From Otis tarda (lineage: Eukaryota > Chordata > Aves > Otidiformes > Otididae), in NCBI GenBank assembly GCA_026413225.1, contig CM048554.1, positions 74,330,463-74,394,462 of the forward strand: 64,000 nucleotides of DNA. The letters are read 5' to 3'. Shown in pieces: positions 47,867-61,243 of this stretch. Position 1 is the stretch's first letter. Every line of letters begins with the position of its first letter. Under the pieces are notes generated by a model that saw only the letters and a program-made list of their open reading frames with translations, was not told the origin of the DNA and ran no database searches. Both the position numbers and the translations under genes were made by a program.

Positions 47867-50464
47867 AGTCTTGATAGGCTGCTTTTCGACAAGAATAAGC
47901 AGAATACATCGTAACTAAAAGTTCTATGCTGATGGCATTAACTCCAACTCTGAAGATATGAGCCTTAAACCACAGAAAACACTCAAACCCTGTTTCTACA
48001 AAGCCCGTTCTTCATCATAATGAACACTTACCATTGCCTACTTTTAATCATCAGGCTTAAGCCTTTTCCCAGACCAATTTATTCATATTTTTAACCACTT
48101 TGGCGTTATGAAATTACTCACACCACTGTTGGAATACAACCTAGACATATAATTTTCTTTTTACTACTTTGTTAGGCAGAAAGGGTCATTTTTTCCCCCC
48201 TTTTTAATCCTTGTCAAATTATTATTTTCCCCTGCAAACTTGAGAAGCTCTTGATATGCAGCACTTTAAAATCACTCTTCTGTCTCTCTCCTGCCTTCTG
48301 CTAACAAAAGCTTTGGAAGCGCAATGAACACCACGTATACATTGGGCACCAAGTGCCTATGGAAAAACAAGCAGTACTTCGGTCTAGCACAGGCAGTCTG
48401 GCAAGGTGCACCCCTAATCATGGGCCACTGATTCACCTTCCCTTGGTGACACTTGCAAGGCTATGCCTTTTTGTTACACAATAACCCACTTCAGAGACTA
48501 CTAGCCCAGACGAACACATCCATTATATTGTTACTGTTTGGAGTGTGGCATGAGGAAGAAGGATTGTAGATCCACATACAGCAATCCATCCTTCCCTTTA
48601 AAGTCAATGGATGGAAATAATTTATCTGATCTAATTTAAAAGTTTACTTAAGAATGAGTTGAATTAGGCTCTAAATATTGGGATTTTTTTCCTTAGCTAT
48701 TTCTCCTATTAATTTACTGTGATTTTCTAGTACCCTGGTTATCAAGAAGTCTGAAGGCTAAGGTTGGCTTATCTACCTACTTAGTACTCCTTCAGTAGCC
48801 TTGTAAGACATTCTAAGACATGCTCGGGTATACATGTAAACCTCTGAAGAGATTGTGTGTCTCTAGACACACAACTGGATATAATTCACAAACTCTGAAC
48901 ATCTTAGTCATGGACTTAAGTCATGCAGCTCTAATTACAGGCTCCAAATTTGACTGGAAACTGCAATCTGTACCCACCTTTACATAGGTCTTGACACAGA
49001 ACACAAAAGAATTTTTTTTTTTGCACTTAAGAATAAGTCTAGACGTAAAATTTTTTACTTGTGTTATGTTTCTAGTGAACCTTCCCCTGTCATTTTTCAT
49101 AGCCTGGACATGAATTGAAAGGTTGGGACTGCTTCTGACCATATTCAGTAACATGCATTGTGATGAAATAAGTTTTTCTGACTGGCGAGATGAAGGCATC
49201 TGGTTTTGAAGTGTGCTGTGGTTTCTTTCCTGTCACCATGACTGATTTTCCTTTCAATGGAAACCAACATGGATGGTAGTGGGAAGGTGGTAATTTTTGG
49301 ACCTCATTTGACATAGAGCCAAGAGGTTTGTATGTATTGTGTACATATTTGAACCTAAAAGCTGTAAAAGCTGGAAATCCCAGAATTTATATGTAGTCTA
49401 TGATGGCAGTCTAGAGATATTTTCAAGGACTACAGTAATGCATCACACTATTTCACCTTGTTTGTCATCTAAGCTAATTGATATGTGAGAAATACTACAA
49501 GTTTAACTTTGTTAGCATCTCTTCATGTAGAGAGTATCAGATAGTGCAGATATCTTAGTCTGTATTTTTCCTTTGATATAAGCACCAACAAAACCAAGAA
49601 GTCTTACTATTTTTTTTTTTGTTAGAAAATACGTAACAGAATAAAATATGACTTCATGCTCATATTAAATGCAGCAATTCAGGCTCAGTTATTCAGAACT
49701 CATCACAAACTGACCATTATGTCCCTTTCATCACAGCAGGGGAAAGAAAAGCCTTGAGAATGATATTCACCAGATATACAGCCTTAATGATAATGTTTCT
49801 CAAAACACTTAATCAGGCATATTTTATGTAGGACAATTCCATTAAAAAGACATTTAGAGCTGAGCAGTGCTTTTCAGACGGAATCCAGTGAATTTCTGAG
49901 AAAAATATATCTTAGGAGTATCTCATTTTCTCCTGGATATTTCACAAAACATCTTTGAAGTCTTCGGAGCTATGGCAGGGATAAAATCCATCCTATTCCT
50001 GTACATACAGATTCAAATCAGATAAAACTACTGAGAAACTGATGGCACAGATCTTTAGCTGATTCCTGTCAGTGTAGCTCACTGAAGTGAGTGAAGCTAT
50101 ACCTCCTTGGAGTCAATCTGGTTCCATTATTTGTTTTTATCACTGAACTTATACATATATCTGCAAATGAATTTCCAATTAGCCAGCTGTACATGTGGTA
50201 TTTATTTGTCATACAGCACCCAACATGGTATATAACCTTTCTGCCCTTAATATTGCTAAAAGCAACTGATAACAATGAGCTTATTATTAAGGAAGAGCTA
50301 CTAGATTTTAAAAACATTTCACTGAGTAGTTTTCATTGTTACATCTTCTATAACAATTACATCTTTACCATTCTAAACCATGTTTTGCACAATAATTCTT
50401 CTCTAGAATACATGTGACTTATTTATTGTAGAACTTTTGCTAGCCTTCAAGAATACAGTGATAA

Positions 50465-50650
50465 CTTATGAGACCAAAATTCATCTAGTCCAGTATCTCT
50501 TCTGTAACAGCTAGCAAAAGTGAATGCTTCATGAAAGGATATAAAATCCAGGAAAAAATTGCAGATCCTCAAGACTACTATCTTCTTTTCAGGATCATGT
50601 AAAGCCAGATCTGTTCCACTGCACATCAGAAAGCAATAGCAAATAAAAAA
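50465..50650 (+). mobile_element. Possible ancient CR1/L3-like 3' relic
   Basis: TTCATCTAGTCCAGTATCTC is followed by TCTGTAACAGCTAGCAAAAG and ATGCTTCATGAAAGG. From memory, this order of words resembles old amniote CR1/L3-type elements (CATCTAGTCCAGTATCC, then a GACAGTGGCCAG-like word, then GATGCTTCAGA). Divergence is high and the limits are uncertain. Confidence 0.4.
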
Positions 50651-51388
50651 GAACACAGACGACTGCCTGAGTTTTTTTGAAAGTACATGCTGATCTGGTA
50701 TCAGTTGTTTCCTTCCCTTTCCCCATATTTATCTAGAACCCAAATGCTAAGCCTTTCAGCAGCAAAATGATCTAAAGTAGTCCTGAGGCCAAGTTGACTT
50801 GTACTAGTTCTAGAAATATCACCCCAACCCCTATTGCTTCACACTCCTCTATACACAAAGGTATCAAGCCTGATTCATAGCCCTTCAACGTTTATAGCAG
50901 CCTTTGCTGTTATGTCATGGACTGCCATGAGATGAACTAAGTGAGTTTGTAAATAGGTGCAGGATAGCTAAATCATTCACAGTTCGTTTTTACCAATGTT
51001 GACAGCGCTTTGCTATGAAGCTAAGCAGAGAAAGAAGATGACATGTATTGTGTCTCGGATACTAACATCATGATGCAGAAGAAAGTGCAAGTATGCATTT
51101 TGTTACTCACTAGAGTATTCCAAAAGTGACTTAAGTTGTCTTTAAGGTTAAAATAGTCATCCATTTTACATTAGAAAGAATAACAGAAAAGTACACCTAT
51201 TTTCAAGGTGAATATGATTGCTATATTTGCTGCTGCTTTAAGAATTTAATTGTGTAAAAAGTCAATCATCTTTTATGTATGGCAAAGAATATTTCAGGAA
51301 AAGGGAAATACACTGAACTTGTTTATTAACTTGTTTTTCAGCTCTTACTCTGAACGTATTTGCAGGGTGTGAAGAAACACAGAGAAGA

Positions 51389-51436
51389 AGGATCAAAAGA
51401 GGAGGAAAAGAGGGATCAGAAGAGGAGGAAAAGAAG
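51389..51436. repeat. Purine-rich imperfect tandem duplication
   Basis: Two copies of a roughly 23-base purine-rich unit (GGATCA followed by A/G and AGAGGAGGAAAAG) lie head to tail and differ at about two positions. Confidence 0.85.
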
Positions 51437-53934
51437 CTTCCCACCCAGCCTGTCATCTCCAAAACAGCCAAAAATATTCTGGGATGACTGCATATCCCTC
51501 TGTTTTATTAACCTTACAGTGCAACAGCTTGTGAGACAACGTAGTGAAGCTCCTTTTATGTCAGTTCTAACATGAGAGGGGCGAAGGCAATTTAAGGCAA
51601 TTCCATCGGACCAAAAGTTGATCAGTTAGCTTCTGCCTCACCTCCTCTACCCTAGTCACTGCCACTCCCCTTTTGTGCTGACCCCTTGGTAGCTGCTGCC
51701 ACCCAGGCACGGCTTGCATGCTGCTGGGAGGGAAGGAGTGTGGAGTCTGGCAGCAAGCAATGTGTGAAGAGGAGAAGAAAGAAAATAGCTGAGATGAACA
51801 GCAGCCAGGATTGTACTTGCCTGAAGGCCTGAAACAACTCCTGGCAGCCCTAGAAGCCTTATTATAACCCAACACCATCTTCACGGACAGTGGAGTTACT
51901 ATACAGCTTTTCACTAACCACGCAGTTACTCAGTCCTATATTGTTTACTTCTGATAGCGTTGGGAGCCTGTAAAATGTGATGTATGCAGTATGTATGCAT
52001 CCTGTATGCAGGATGGAGCAGCAATTGTACTGTGCTTAAAATTCCTATTGACAAACAAACAAACCAGACAATGCCAAAACTGCAGCTTGCCCTAAAACAC
52101 AAACTATAGTCATTTGACATCATAATTACTAATTTTTCAAAGCCACAAATATTCAAGAACTGAAAGAGATAAATTTTAATGTGTAAACCTTTCACTTTTT
52201 CCCTGGTAAAAGCACTTGGGGAGGGTATCAAAGATGTAGTGGAAAAACGTTGCAAACTATATGAGCAGCCTGTTCAGCCTGTTTTGTCATTTCCATAGCC
52301 TGTATTGAATCAATATTTGCTCTAAAAAAGAGGACATTTGGAAGATGTTCTTCAGAGCACTGCTTGAAGGCCTAGAGTGAATTCAATGCTTGGTTCAAAA
52401 GTGCTGGCAGTCAGGCCTGCAGCTTGGCCAGCAGTGTCAATGCAGGGGAAGCAGAGAGAGACTCTCTGTCTCCTTAGCTTTTCCCCTCCTCCAATAAATA
52501 CATCATCTTTACTGTAACTTGATAACATTCCTCAATACTGAACCAGGCATCCAAAAGCGTGTTGTTTAATGCTGATACAGTTTAATGCTGTGTACTCCAG
52601 CTATACTGATGGTATATAATCCAGGTGTAGTTGCATTTCAGTGGTGAACTGAAGAAAGTGTTGCTTATACTAGGTATTGTTAGTGTTGGTCTTATCTGGA
52701 CTCTAAAATGTAAGATCGCTTTATTGAGACTGACAAGTCTCAGTATAATCCACTCTTAATAAATAAATGTCCTAGGGATAGGAAATGGGAGTTGTGTTTG
52801 TTCCCCTTCAGGCTTCTCATTCAAATATGTGAAAAGTTGGTTTTAATTAAATGCACAGAGAATAATATACTTAAAAAAATATTTAAAACAATATTGTTTA
52901 AGAAAAAGAAAGATTATTCCCTGTGGCAAGTTTCACACTCAGATGAAGATTCCTTATATTTGCAATATCAGCAAACAACACATTCTGATGAGTAATAGTT
53001 TGGTAGAATAGCTCATTAAAGGAATGAAAACCAATTTTGTTTTGTTTAGTGAAGAAGGTTTTAAATTTCTTTTTGGTCTAAGTGAAAACTTTCATTTCTT
53101 TTGAAATATCCCATTTTTTTTTCAGTGAAAACACCATACCATTCTCTAAAAAACAAAATCAAAACCATTTAGTTATTTCCAAGCATACATTTTTTTTTTT
53201 TTGCTGAAATATATTTCAGATGTGAAATAATAGGAATTCCCTTCAACTTTCTATTCAGAAGTGTAGAATATTAACTTCCTAATTCTGAATGGAATGAAGC
53301 TTGAATTATTAACCTAAGGCTAAGCCAGGTTGTTAACCTCAGATAAGTAATATTTTCACAGTCTCTGAGAACCCACAAAAGAAAAGTCCTTTATATGTGG
53401 AGTACGTCTGGTTTAGTAGTGACCCCACTGGTGTCTGTGCTGCAATATGAGCACCCTACAAGGCACACTGTACTCACAGGATGAATTTCAATGCCTGAGC
53501 TTGTGCAATTCATTGGCAAAAAATGCAAAAATTTTGGGGGAAGGGTGAATTCATAGCATCATGTCATGTGTTTTCATTTATATCAGCGAGTAATATATGT
53601 ATTTCAGGGCTAACTCATACAAGAAACAACTGATGTAAAATCTGATGAAAAAGGAGCATTACAGAAAAATTCTTTGTTATTTTATAAGCCAGAGGACAGT
53701 CTAGTGTTTCTGTTCTTATAAAAGACTGAGTGAGAGAAGAAGGATACATCTTCTTGCAGTTGTGAGGACTGCAATCTTAAACTGAATCAGTAATTAAAGA
53801 AGGTTAAGTAAGCACTTGGGGCAGGGAGTATCTTTTCATTATAGCCTTGTACAGTGTCTGCCACAGCAATCCCTCCTTTCTGTTGGGAACTCAGGGCGTT
53901 GCTGCCATATAAGAAGTAAAACCAACAACAGTAC

Positions 53935-53957
53935 TGGGGGCAGGGTGGGGGGAGGCA
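53935..53957 (+). other. G-rich run, weak G-quadruplex candidate
   Basis: A run with G5, G3, G6 and G2 tracts separated by 1-2 bases. Only three tracts have three or more Gs without using slipped tracts, so a stable three-layer quadruplex is doubtful. Confidence 0.4.
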
Positions 53958-56900
53958 GGAGACAAAAACCCAAACAACACTTAATAGGCAGAATCTCTTT
54001 CTTTCTTTAGTTTTCACTGCACTGTGGATTAAAGGAGAAAGCTCAGCCAAAAATTAGTAGAAACATAATATTTGATGGATTTGAGCTGTGAGGCAGGAAT
54101 CTTACTGCTGTAAACTCCATGGCCCCACTTGCCTCAACCAGGGGGAAAACACTTCCATTAGTAGAAGGTCAGCCTTGGAGTCTCTTGCTGTTTGTATCCC
54201 TCACATCAAAAAGCCTCATGCAGAATAATGCATTGTGGATAAAGGATTGTTTCATAGCTGCAAATTTTGTTGACCAAGTTAAAACTAAGGAACATAAATT
54301 TTTCTTCTGCAGTATATTTTAATAGATAGCTTGTGCAAAGTCGATTATTATGCTAGTAAACCATTCTAGAAACAAAGATCTCAAAGCAAAGACAAATAAA
54401 AAGAGAAGAGAAAAGTCTAAAGAGAAAAAGAGATGGAAAGGAGCTAGAGGTGACATTTTATAGAAGTTTCGCCTATATGAAGTGTGTAGGATCAGGCTTA
54501 ATCTGGAACAGTCACTGTGCTCAGGACATTTAAATTCTAGCATTCCTGAGAAACAGAATTTCTTGTATGCTTTGCATATGTATGAAGGACCCTTAAACTC
54601 AGACTCAGGATGAGAGAATAGGGAAATGTTCTTTCATGGAAAGATATATGCTTCCCTTAGTTTCTTCAGTAGCCAACTGTAACTACTGTCCAGCATGGGT
54701 AACCTACAAGGTAAGAATGTGAAAAGGCTGCCTAAGATTTGACAAAATGACGTTCCCCAAATTCTGCTAAGAAAGCAGGTGTAAATTCCTCCAGGGAGAG
54801 TAAATATTGTATTACCTATGCTATTTCCCTGCCTGAGTTTGCAACCAATAGGGTCTATGATGGTAACAAAATCTACTAATTATAATCTGGATAAAACATG
54901 GAGATTAATGATAAAAACAGTACAGTGACAATGGTGGACATTTTTGAATACTGACATCAATGCACTCTTTAATGCAAGTAATTTGAAATTCTCTGTTATG
55001 AAGCAGGCAATCCCTGCTCCCTTAAATGGCAGACTCAGAAACATGAGTTGAAAAGTCAGCTTCCTGTGTCTCAAACAGTGTATCACTGTGAACTAGACAA
55101 TACAACCCTCAGCTACTTTGAACACAGTTTAATTTCTGCCTGCACAGTCATGATCATTTACACCAATACCACAATAATTTTCTTTCTTTTTTTTTCCCTC
55201 TGGCCTTACTTGCAAGAACTTTCTGTCAAATCTTTTTCTTTATAAGCAATAAGAAGAACAATATACGTTTATTATTCCTGTTCTCTCATTCTTGTATTAT
55301 ACACTTTTATTTTTTCCTGTTTGTCCTCTTTATATTAATGGCAAAAAATAATAAAAAAAAAACCCCTGAATCTCAGACATCAATGGTTGTTACTTATGAA
55401 TATCCAACATCAGATCTGGGTATATGGCAAATACACTTTACATATCAACTAAACATTCTTTGGTGAGCAGATTACCTCTTCTAGATTGTATTAAATGAGT
55501 AAGTATTCCAAAACTATCATCTCCAGAGAAATTTTGCTTTATTTTTGAGTAATTAGAATTGGAGCTACCAACATTCTGTGATTTTGCTGAGGATCTGTTT
55601 CCGTATAGCAGATGCAAGCAGCATCGCCTAGATCCTTGAGTCTTCAGATGACAGTAGTAGTCTTGTGCTCAGAGAAACAAGGTCTATACTTACAGTCATC
55701 CTCAGGGCATGTATATTTTCCTTGGCCTATGGTGATAGGGGTGCAGTTACTTTGGAGCTTATTCTCCTGAGATCTTATACACTGCCACGGAAATAAACAG
55801 AAGCTTTGCCCCAGGTCTAAGAAAAAAACAAGAATGTTCTCACATTTTGGCTTTTAGAATTTGATCTCTGCAGTAGTGTCTGCATGCCTGAAATACAATT
55901 ATAAAGGCTTCCTTTACAACACCCAGGGGTATTATACACCCCTTAACAAGCTGTTTGACAGCCAGTGTGCAGAGTGGGGCACCCACTAACGATGCGTGCA
56001 AGAAAGTGCTCATGGAGAAGAGGCCATAAGCAGACAGCCCCTTCCCATGATACATTAGACCCCTAACCCCTCAGGTGTAGAGCTAATCAGATATCTGAGG
56101 GAGACACTGAGAGAAAAAAAAAATCACTCTTCCATTATTTAAAAAAAAAAAAAGTTATACCTGTCATTGACTTTCACTGAGAGCATTTTCACTCAGTGAA
56201 CTCCCAAGACACTTATTGGCACAAGCTACCCAGATAAGCCTAGCAGTGAAATGACTTGTTTGTGCATCCCAAGTGTGGGTTAAAGATGAACTAGCCATCA
56301 GTGTGCTCAACACTGAGCTGCTAGGGATTTGAAGAACCTGTGCTCTTGGTTGAACTGAAATATTAAATACTGATGGTATGTGTTGAGTTTAGGTGCCCGA
56401 AACATAAATTGCAGGAAAGCAGGGAGGGTTAATGCCAACATGATTTTTAGACTCAGCTCCCTTAATTCTGCTAGTGTGGCATTAAGAATTTAGGATTATT
56501 CCTGAGTTTGTACCTCTGTCCTTTGTTTAAGTGAAAGTCCATAAACATGGAAAATTCTGTTTCCCTTAAATCAGTTAATATAGTTTGTCTATAACAAACC
56601 CTGCCACTTATACAGGAATACGTGCATTATGCTGAGTATAAGGTGAGTCACCATGAGAGCTTTAAAATTAGATATTAATCAGCAAGCTCTATGAGCACTA
56701 ATTACTAGGTGAAGCTGATACTGCATGGATGATGAAGGAGGCAGATACATATCTTTCTCATTTATTCCAGTGAACACAACTAGGCGTGGCTAAATGAACA
56801 AGCTACCTCATTTACTTGTATTAGAAATCTAATACTGAGGTACCCAAGCTTCTGTACCCCAAAGGAAAAGGTTTTATTAGCTTGGAGCCATGTCATAATA

Positions 56901-57166
56901 GATTAGATGAAGATATAGTTAGCAATGGGTTCATTGAGAAAAGAAGATGCGTTCAGCACTGAATTCTTTACCAGTAACGTTCAGGTGTCTCAGCAGCATG
57001 TTGCACAGTGACTGTGTTTCTCCCCATGGAAATCATTTGATGTAGTACACTAACCTGCTCTGGCTTCTTTTGACTCTCCCTTTTTGTGATACTGTCAAAG
57101 AGGCATAACTCAGCATGCTTTGTTGTCTGAATGTCTAAACTAATTACAGGCACTAAAGTTGTATTC

Positions 57167-57192
57167 GCTGACTTGGCTGCTGCTAAGTCAGC
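57167..57192. promoter_or_regulatory. GCTGACTT/AAGTCAGC inverted repeat, MAF-like half-sites
   Basis: Perfect 8-base arms flank a 10-base centre. Each arm contains GCTGA or TCAGC, the half-site recognised by large and small MAF proteins. No promoter or exon is seen nearby, so function is speculative. Confidence 0.25.
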
Positions 57193-58071
57193 TTTTTCAG
57201 TGTTTAATGAACTTCTTTAGAATCAAGAGTACTAAGAGATGGCTTTGCATACAGAATATATCTGACGTGACTACAGAACTGTTATTTATCTAGTAGGTTC
57301 TACACCACTTATACATGACATGGAAAGCAAAATAAAAAATATCAGCCTTATCAGTGGCTGTAACCCCAGGGATATCACCTGTAGTTTATACAACAAGATT
57401 TAAACTTCAGTGGCCATATTCTGTCCAGAGATGTAGTCACAGGTGATACAAAACCCAGAAGGTTAAATCACTCATATAGAATACTTGGGACTTAATTGGT
57501 ATTGTTATTTTCCTCACTCTGTCTCAGGAAGTATTTTTTTTTTTAGTCCTCAGGGATGCAAAGTGCGCCACAGGTAATATAAAGAGATAAAGGTAGAATA
57601 GAGCCTAGATTATACCCGTCCTGTTCTGTAAGCCAGAGACCTTCAAGCGTGCAGTGGGGAGGATCTCTTAAAAGAAGAATGCTAATTAATGCATATCTCT
57701 CAGGACGAGAGGATTCCTTCTAACATTCTTCACTGGGTGGCTGGATGTCGTGGAGACTCTCACAGTGAGCTTGTATGTGTGTAGTGATGGAGATAGCTGT
57801 TGTTATTTTCCTTTTTTTCTCACTTAAAAAATTACACTCATGGAGACATCTGGATGACCCAGTAGTTAAGAGATGTGTACATTTGTGAATCTCAGAAGAT
57901 TCTGACATGAAAATTCCTCAGATGCAATGTTCAGGGAATGCTTTATGAAGTGTTTAACAAAACATAAAGAGGAAGGTTTAAGGAAAACAATAGTGACAAT
58001 AACTCTCTTTTCCTCACTCTGCTTCTGAAAATGGCTGTGTTTTATTCACAGAGTAGACTGCTAGGAATCCC

Positions 58072-58194
58072 AGTCCCTCTTTCCCTTCCTCCCCTCCTTT
58101 TGCCCTTGTATCCTTCCTTCCATCCTTTAATCCTTCTGTTCTTCCTCTCTTTATCTCTTCCTCCCTTTCCTCCTTCCTTTTCCTCCTACTCTAA
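58072..58194. repeat. Polypyrimidine tract
   Basis: About 120 bases, almost all C and T on the + strand, in CCTT/CTTC-type words. The open frame across it, rich in Pro, Leu and Ser, is a translation artefact. Confidence 0.9.
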
Positions 58195-61189
58195 GCTAGA
58201 CAGAGAATACAAGAGGAAGTCCACCCTCTCCTCTGGGATCTGGGAGCAGGAGGAGAGCTCCTGCACAGGGCTGAGTGGATGTCTCACAGACAGGCATGCG
58301 GGTGGCATCAGGCAGCAGGTAGAAGTCTGCCTCCTCCCTCACTGAGGCAGGGGAGAGCTGGGCCAAGGGAAGAATATTGTAATTTGCCTTGGCTTCATCC
58401 ACAGAAAAAGTCTAGCTATTTTCTTTCCCACTCAGATAAGAGAAGCTTAGAAGCTAGTTGTGCTTTCATAATTCCTTCACAGAGTCCCTTCCCTTTTTGT
58501 TTTGTGGCTTCTAGGGCTACAAAGCCAGTTGCTTCACAAAACTTGTGGCAAAGCCACAACTGAGTCCATTAAAAATATAATGGCTTGCCAAATGCATGCA
58601 TTTTGGCTTTAATCACAGTTGTCTGAGTTATAAAGATTTCCTCAAATCAGCAAGGTTCCAGCTCTTGGGATGCATGTATATTATTAGGAAATATATGAGG
58701 AGTTTAAAATTGGTTTTGCAATGAAAATACACAAGCCTCTATAATTGCAGTGATACTAGATGGTGTCATTGTAATGTCACGCATGCTTATTCTTATATGG
58801 CAGTCACAACGTGACATAATTTACAGCAAGTTGAGGATTTATAGTGTGCAAAAAAGAAACTGAAGACATACTACTTTATGAAAACAAATCACAAACCATT
58901 ATTCTCTGCCTAATCTATTCTGTCCTTTCTGTAGTTCATTTAATTACCAAGAATTATTGTCAATCTCACGTTTTGCATCCTGAAAAGGGCAAGTGCAGTT
59001 TGAGAAAGCAAATGAAACACTTCTAACACATTTTAATTCTCCTAGAAGCCTCTAAGTGTTGGCATAGAAAGAATTTTCTCTAGCGTGAAGGCTTACAGAA
59101 GGAGCATAATTGTGGGTCTAACATTATGTGGCTTTCTGGAGAAGATGATTTGCTCAGTCATTTACACTTCCATTATTTTCTTATTGATATTATAACAGAA
59201 GTACTACTTAAAATCATCTTCTTTATTAGCATCATAGATCATAACATGAAATAACAATCCACGTTGCTGTAGCAGCCTGAAGACTTCTTCTGTATGGATT
59301 TATGTAATTTCATGTTTAAGTAACATAATTCCCAGAAATGTGTCTAAGTATGAAGACTCAGTTAACAAAGATATCTCTGGGAGACTTTGCAGAGTGAAAT
59401 AATTGCAACTTAGTCTATTCCTTTCTTTGAAATGTGATATAGCAAGGTGCTATTTCAGAAACAGCAGTGAAAAAACCTTTTAAGACAGAAATGCCCACCA
59501 TCTTTCATACTAATGCTAGTTATATCAATATGGAGCATGAAGTACAGATGTTAGACATTCAGTATGCTACCAAGTCAATCACTTGTTTTGAGCAGATTCT
59601 ATTATAATTAATTACTGACGTTTGGCCATTTAAGTGAAATTGCTTATCACTTCAAAATTTTATTGCTTGTAAAGATTGGATGAGGTACTTGAATACATTT
59701 CCCCATTATTCGTCCATTTTTCATGACAATGTCTGAAAAATATTCCTGGATCTGTCTTGTCACAAATTATTTTATAATCTAGCTGTTCAAAAATAACCTT
59801 GATGTGTGGCATCAAAGTTTAATCTATGCCTTAGTATTTCTCTCAAGGATTAGGAAATATGGATTGGAAATCCCTCAGTCATAGAATGAGCTCTGAATGA
59901 GCCTGTGAATTGTGAGTGGGTATTTTCTCATAAATCTATGGTGAAACACTTCACCCTTGGTCTATTTGAAAAGGAGAAAATATTAATCTTGTTCTGTCCT
60001 GTTCCCTTTTCCCACTTTCCTGTAGCCTGTGCTGTTTTTGTTTTTGTTTTTTTTTTCAAATAAAAGGTTCCAATTTCCTCCTTCAGTAGAAAGTACTAGA
60101 GTATTTTGTGGACTAAGGTCTAAATCCCACAGACAGGGGCAGGGTTCAGATCTACCCCATGCCCAGGACTTTCTCATGGCCTAAGCCACTGTGTACTGAT
60201 GGATTTCATTCTCAGACATGCCCAGGTCTGGGGAAGCAAGTCACCTGGTTAGTTGTCCCAGTGCTCAGCACCGTGGTATTGAAACTTCTTTCTGCACCTT
60301 CGAACCTCAGTTCACCATCTGTCAAGGGCCTCACTGTAACTGTGCATGGAAGAATGTATTAATTGCACACGTACCACAGCAACAAAGACAAGATCAAAGC
60401 ATAAGAGGATTAGCTTGCCAGAGAAGACAATGAAGACAATAAGAAAAAAAAAAATCAAAAGAATAATCTGAGAGACTCCTAAATCATGACAAAAAAAAAA
60501 TTTATCTTTTCTCATGTCTAATCATAAGTGCATTGAACTCAGCATAAATAAAATCCAACATTTTCTTGAGAAAAAAAAAGAAATAATTGAAGTAAAAAGG
60601 GCTTCTTGATTTGCTTCACGATCTTGGAGGTCAGCCATTTACATTCTACTTGCTGACTTTCTAGGATTTTCCTAGTGTACTCACGATTGTACCTTGTGAC
60701 TTTTAACAATTGTAGAATATCAAAAAGGAAAGAAGTTTTTTCCTTTTTCTTTATATGTACACTTAAATATAGATACTTGAGGAAGTAAAAGAAGAATGCT
60801 TGTGACAAACTGTGAACACTGCTTAGTTAAAAATGTATTTGCCTCTCTAATTGCTATTTCCATAGTAATCTACTTGTGTTCTACTTGTCAGATATTCAGG
60901 TATGACTGTCAGACAGAGTTATAATTTTGGATAGAAATAGGACATTTCACCTTTCAAGATGAAAATCACAACTCTTTTCAGTGAGTTCACTTTCTAGAAA
61001 ATATGGGACTTATTTTCTAAGGTATGAAATACAGGACTGTTACAGCCTAATTCATAATATCTCTGTAACATGTTCCTACTCTGTGTAGAAAACACAGTGA
61101 CTTCTAAAGGATGTGGCTTCTGCACAGACCTTGGTAAAAAAAAAGCTTTGGATTTCCTGGATGAGACTTCAGGGGATTCTGTTTATGCC

Positions 61190-61243
61190 TTATGATATTA
61201 TATGATAAGATATGATATGATAGAATTTGATACAATGTGATAC
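61190..61243. repeat. Imperfect (TGATA)n run
   Basis: About 54 bases of degenerate TATGATA/TGATA units. The units contain GATA words by composition. Confidence 0.85.

Noticed and set aside
58031..58345. Pro/Leu/Ser-rich + strand frame
   Set aside because: Most of it translates a polypyrimidine tract, and no signal peptide or domain is visible.
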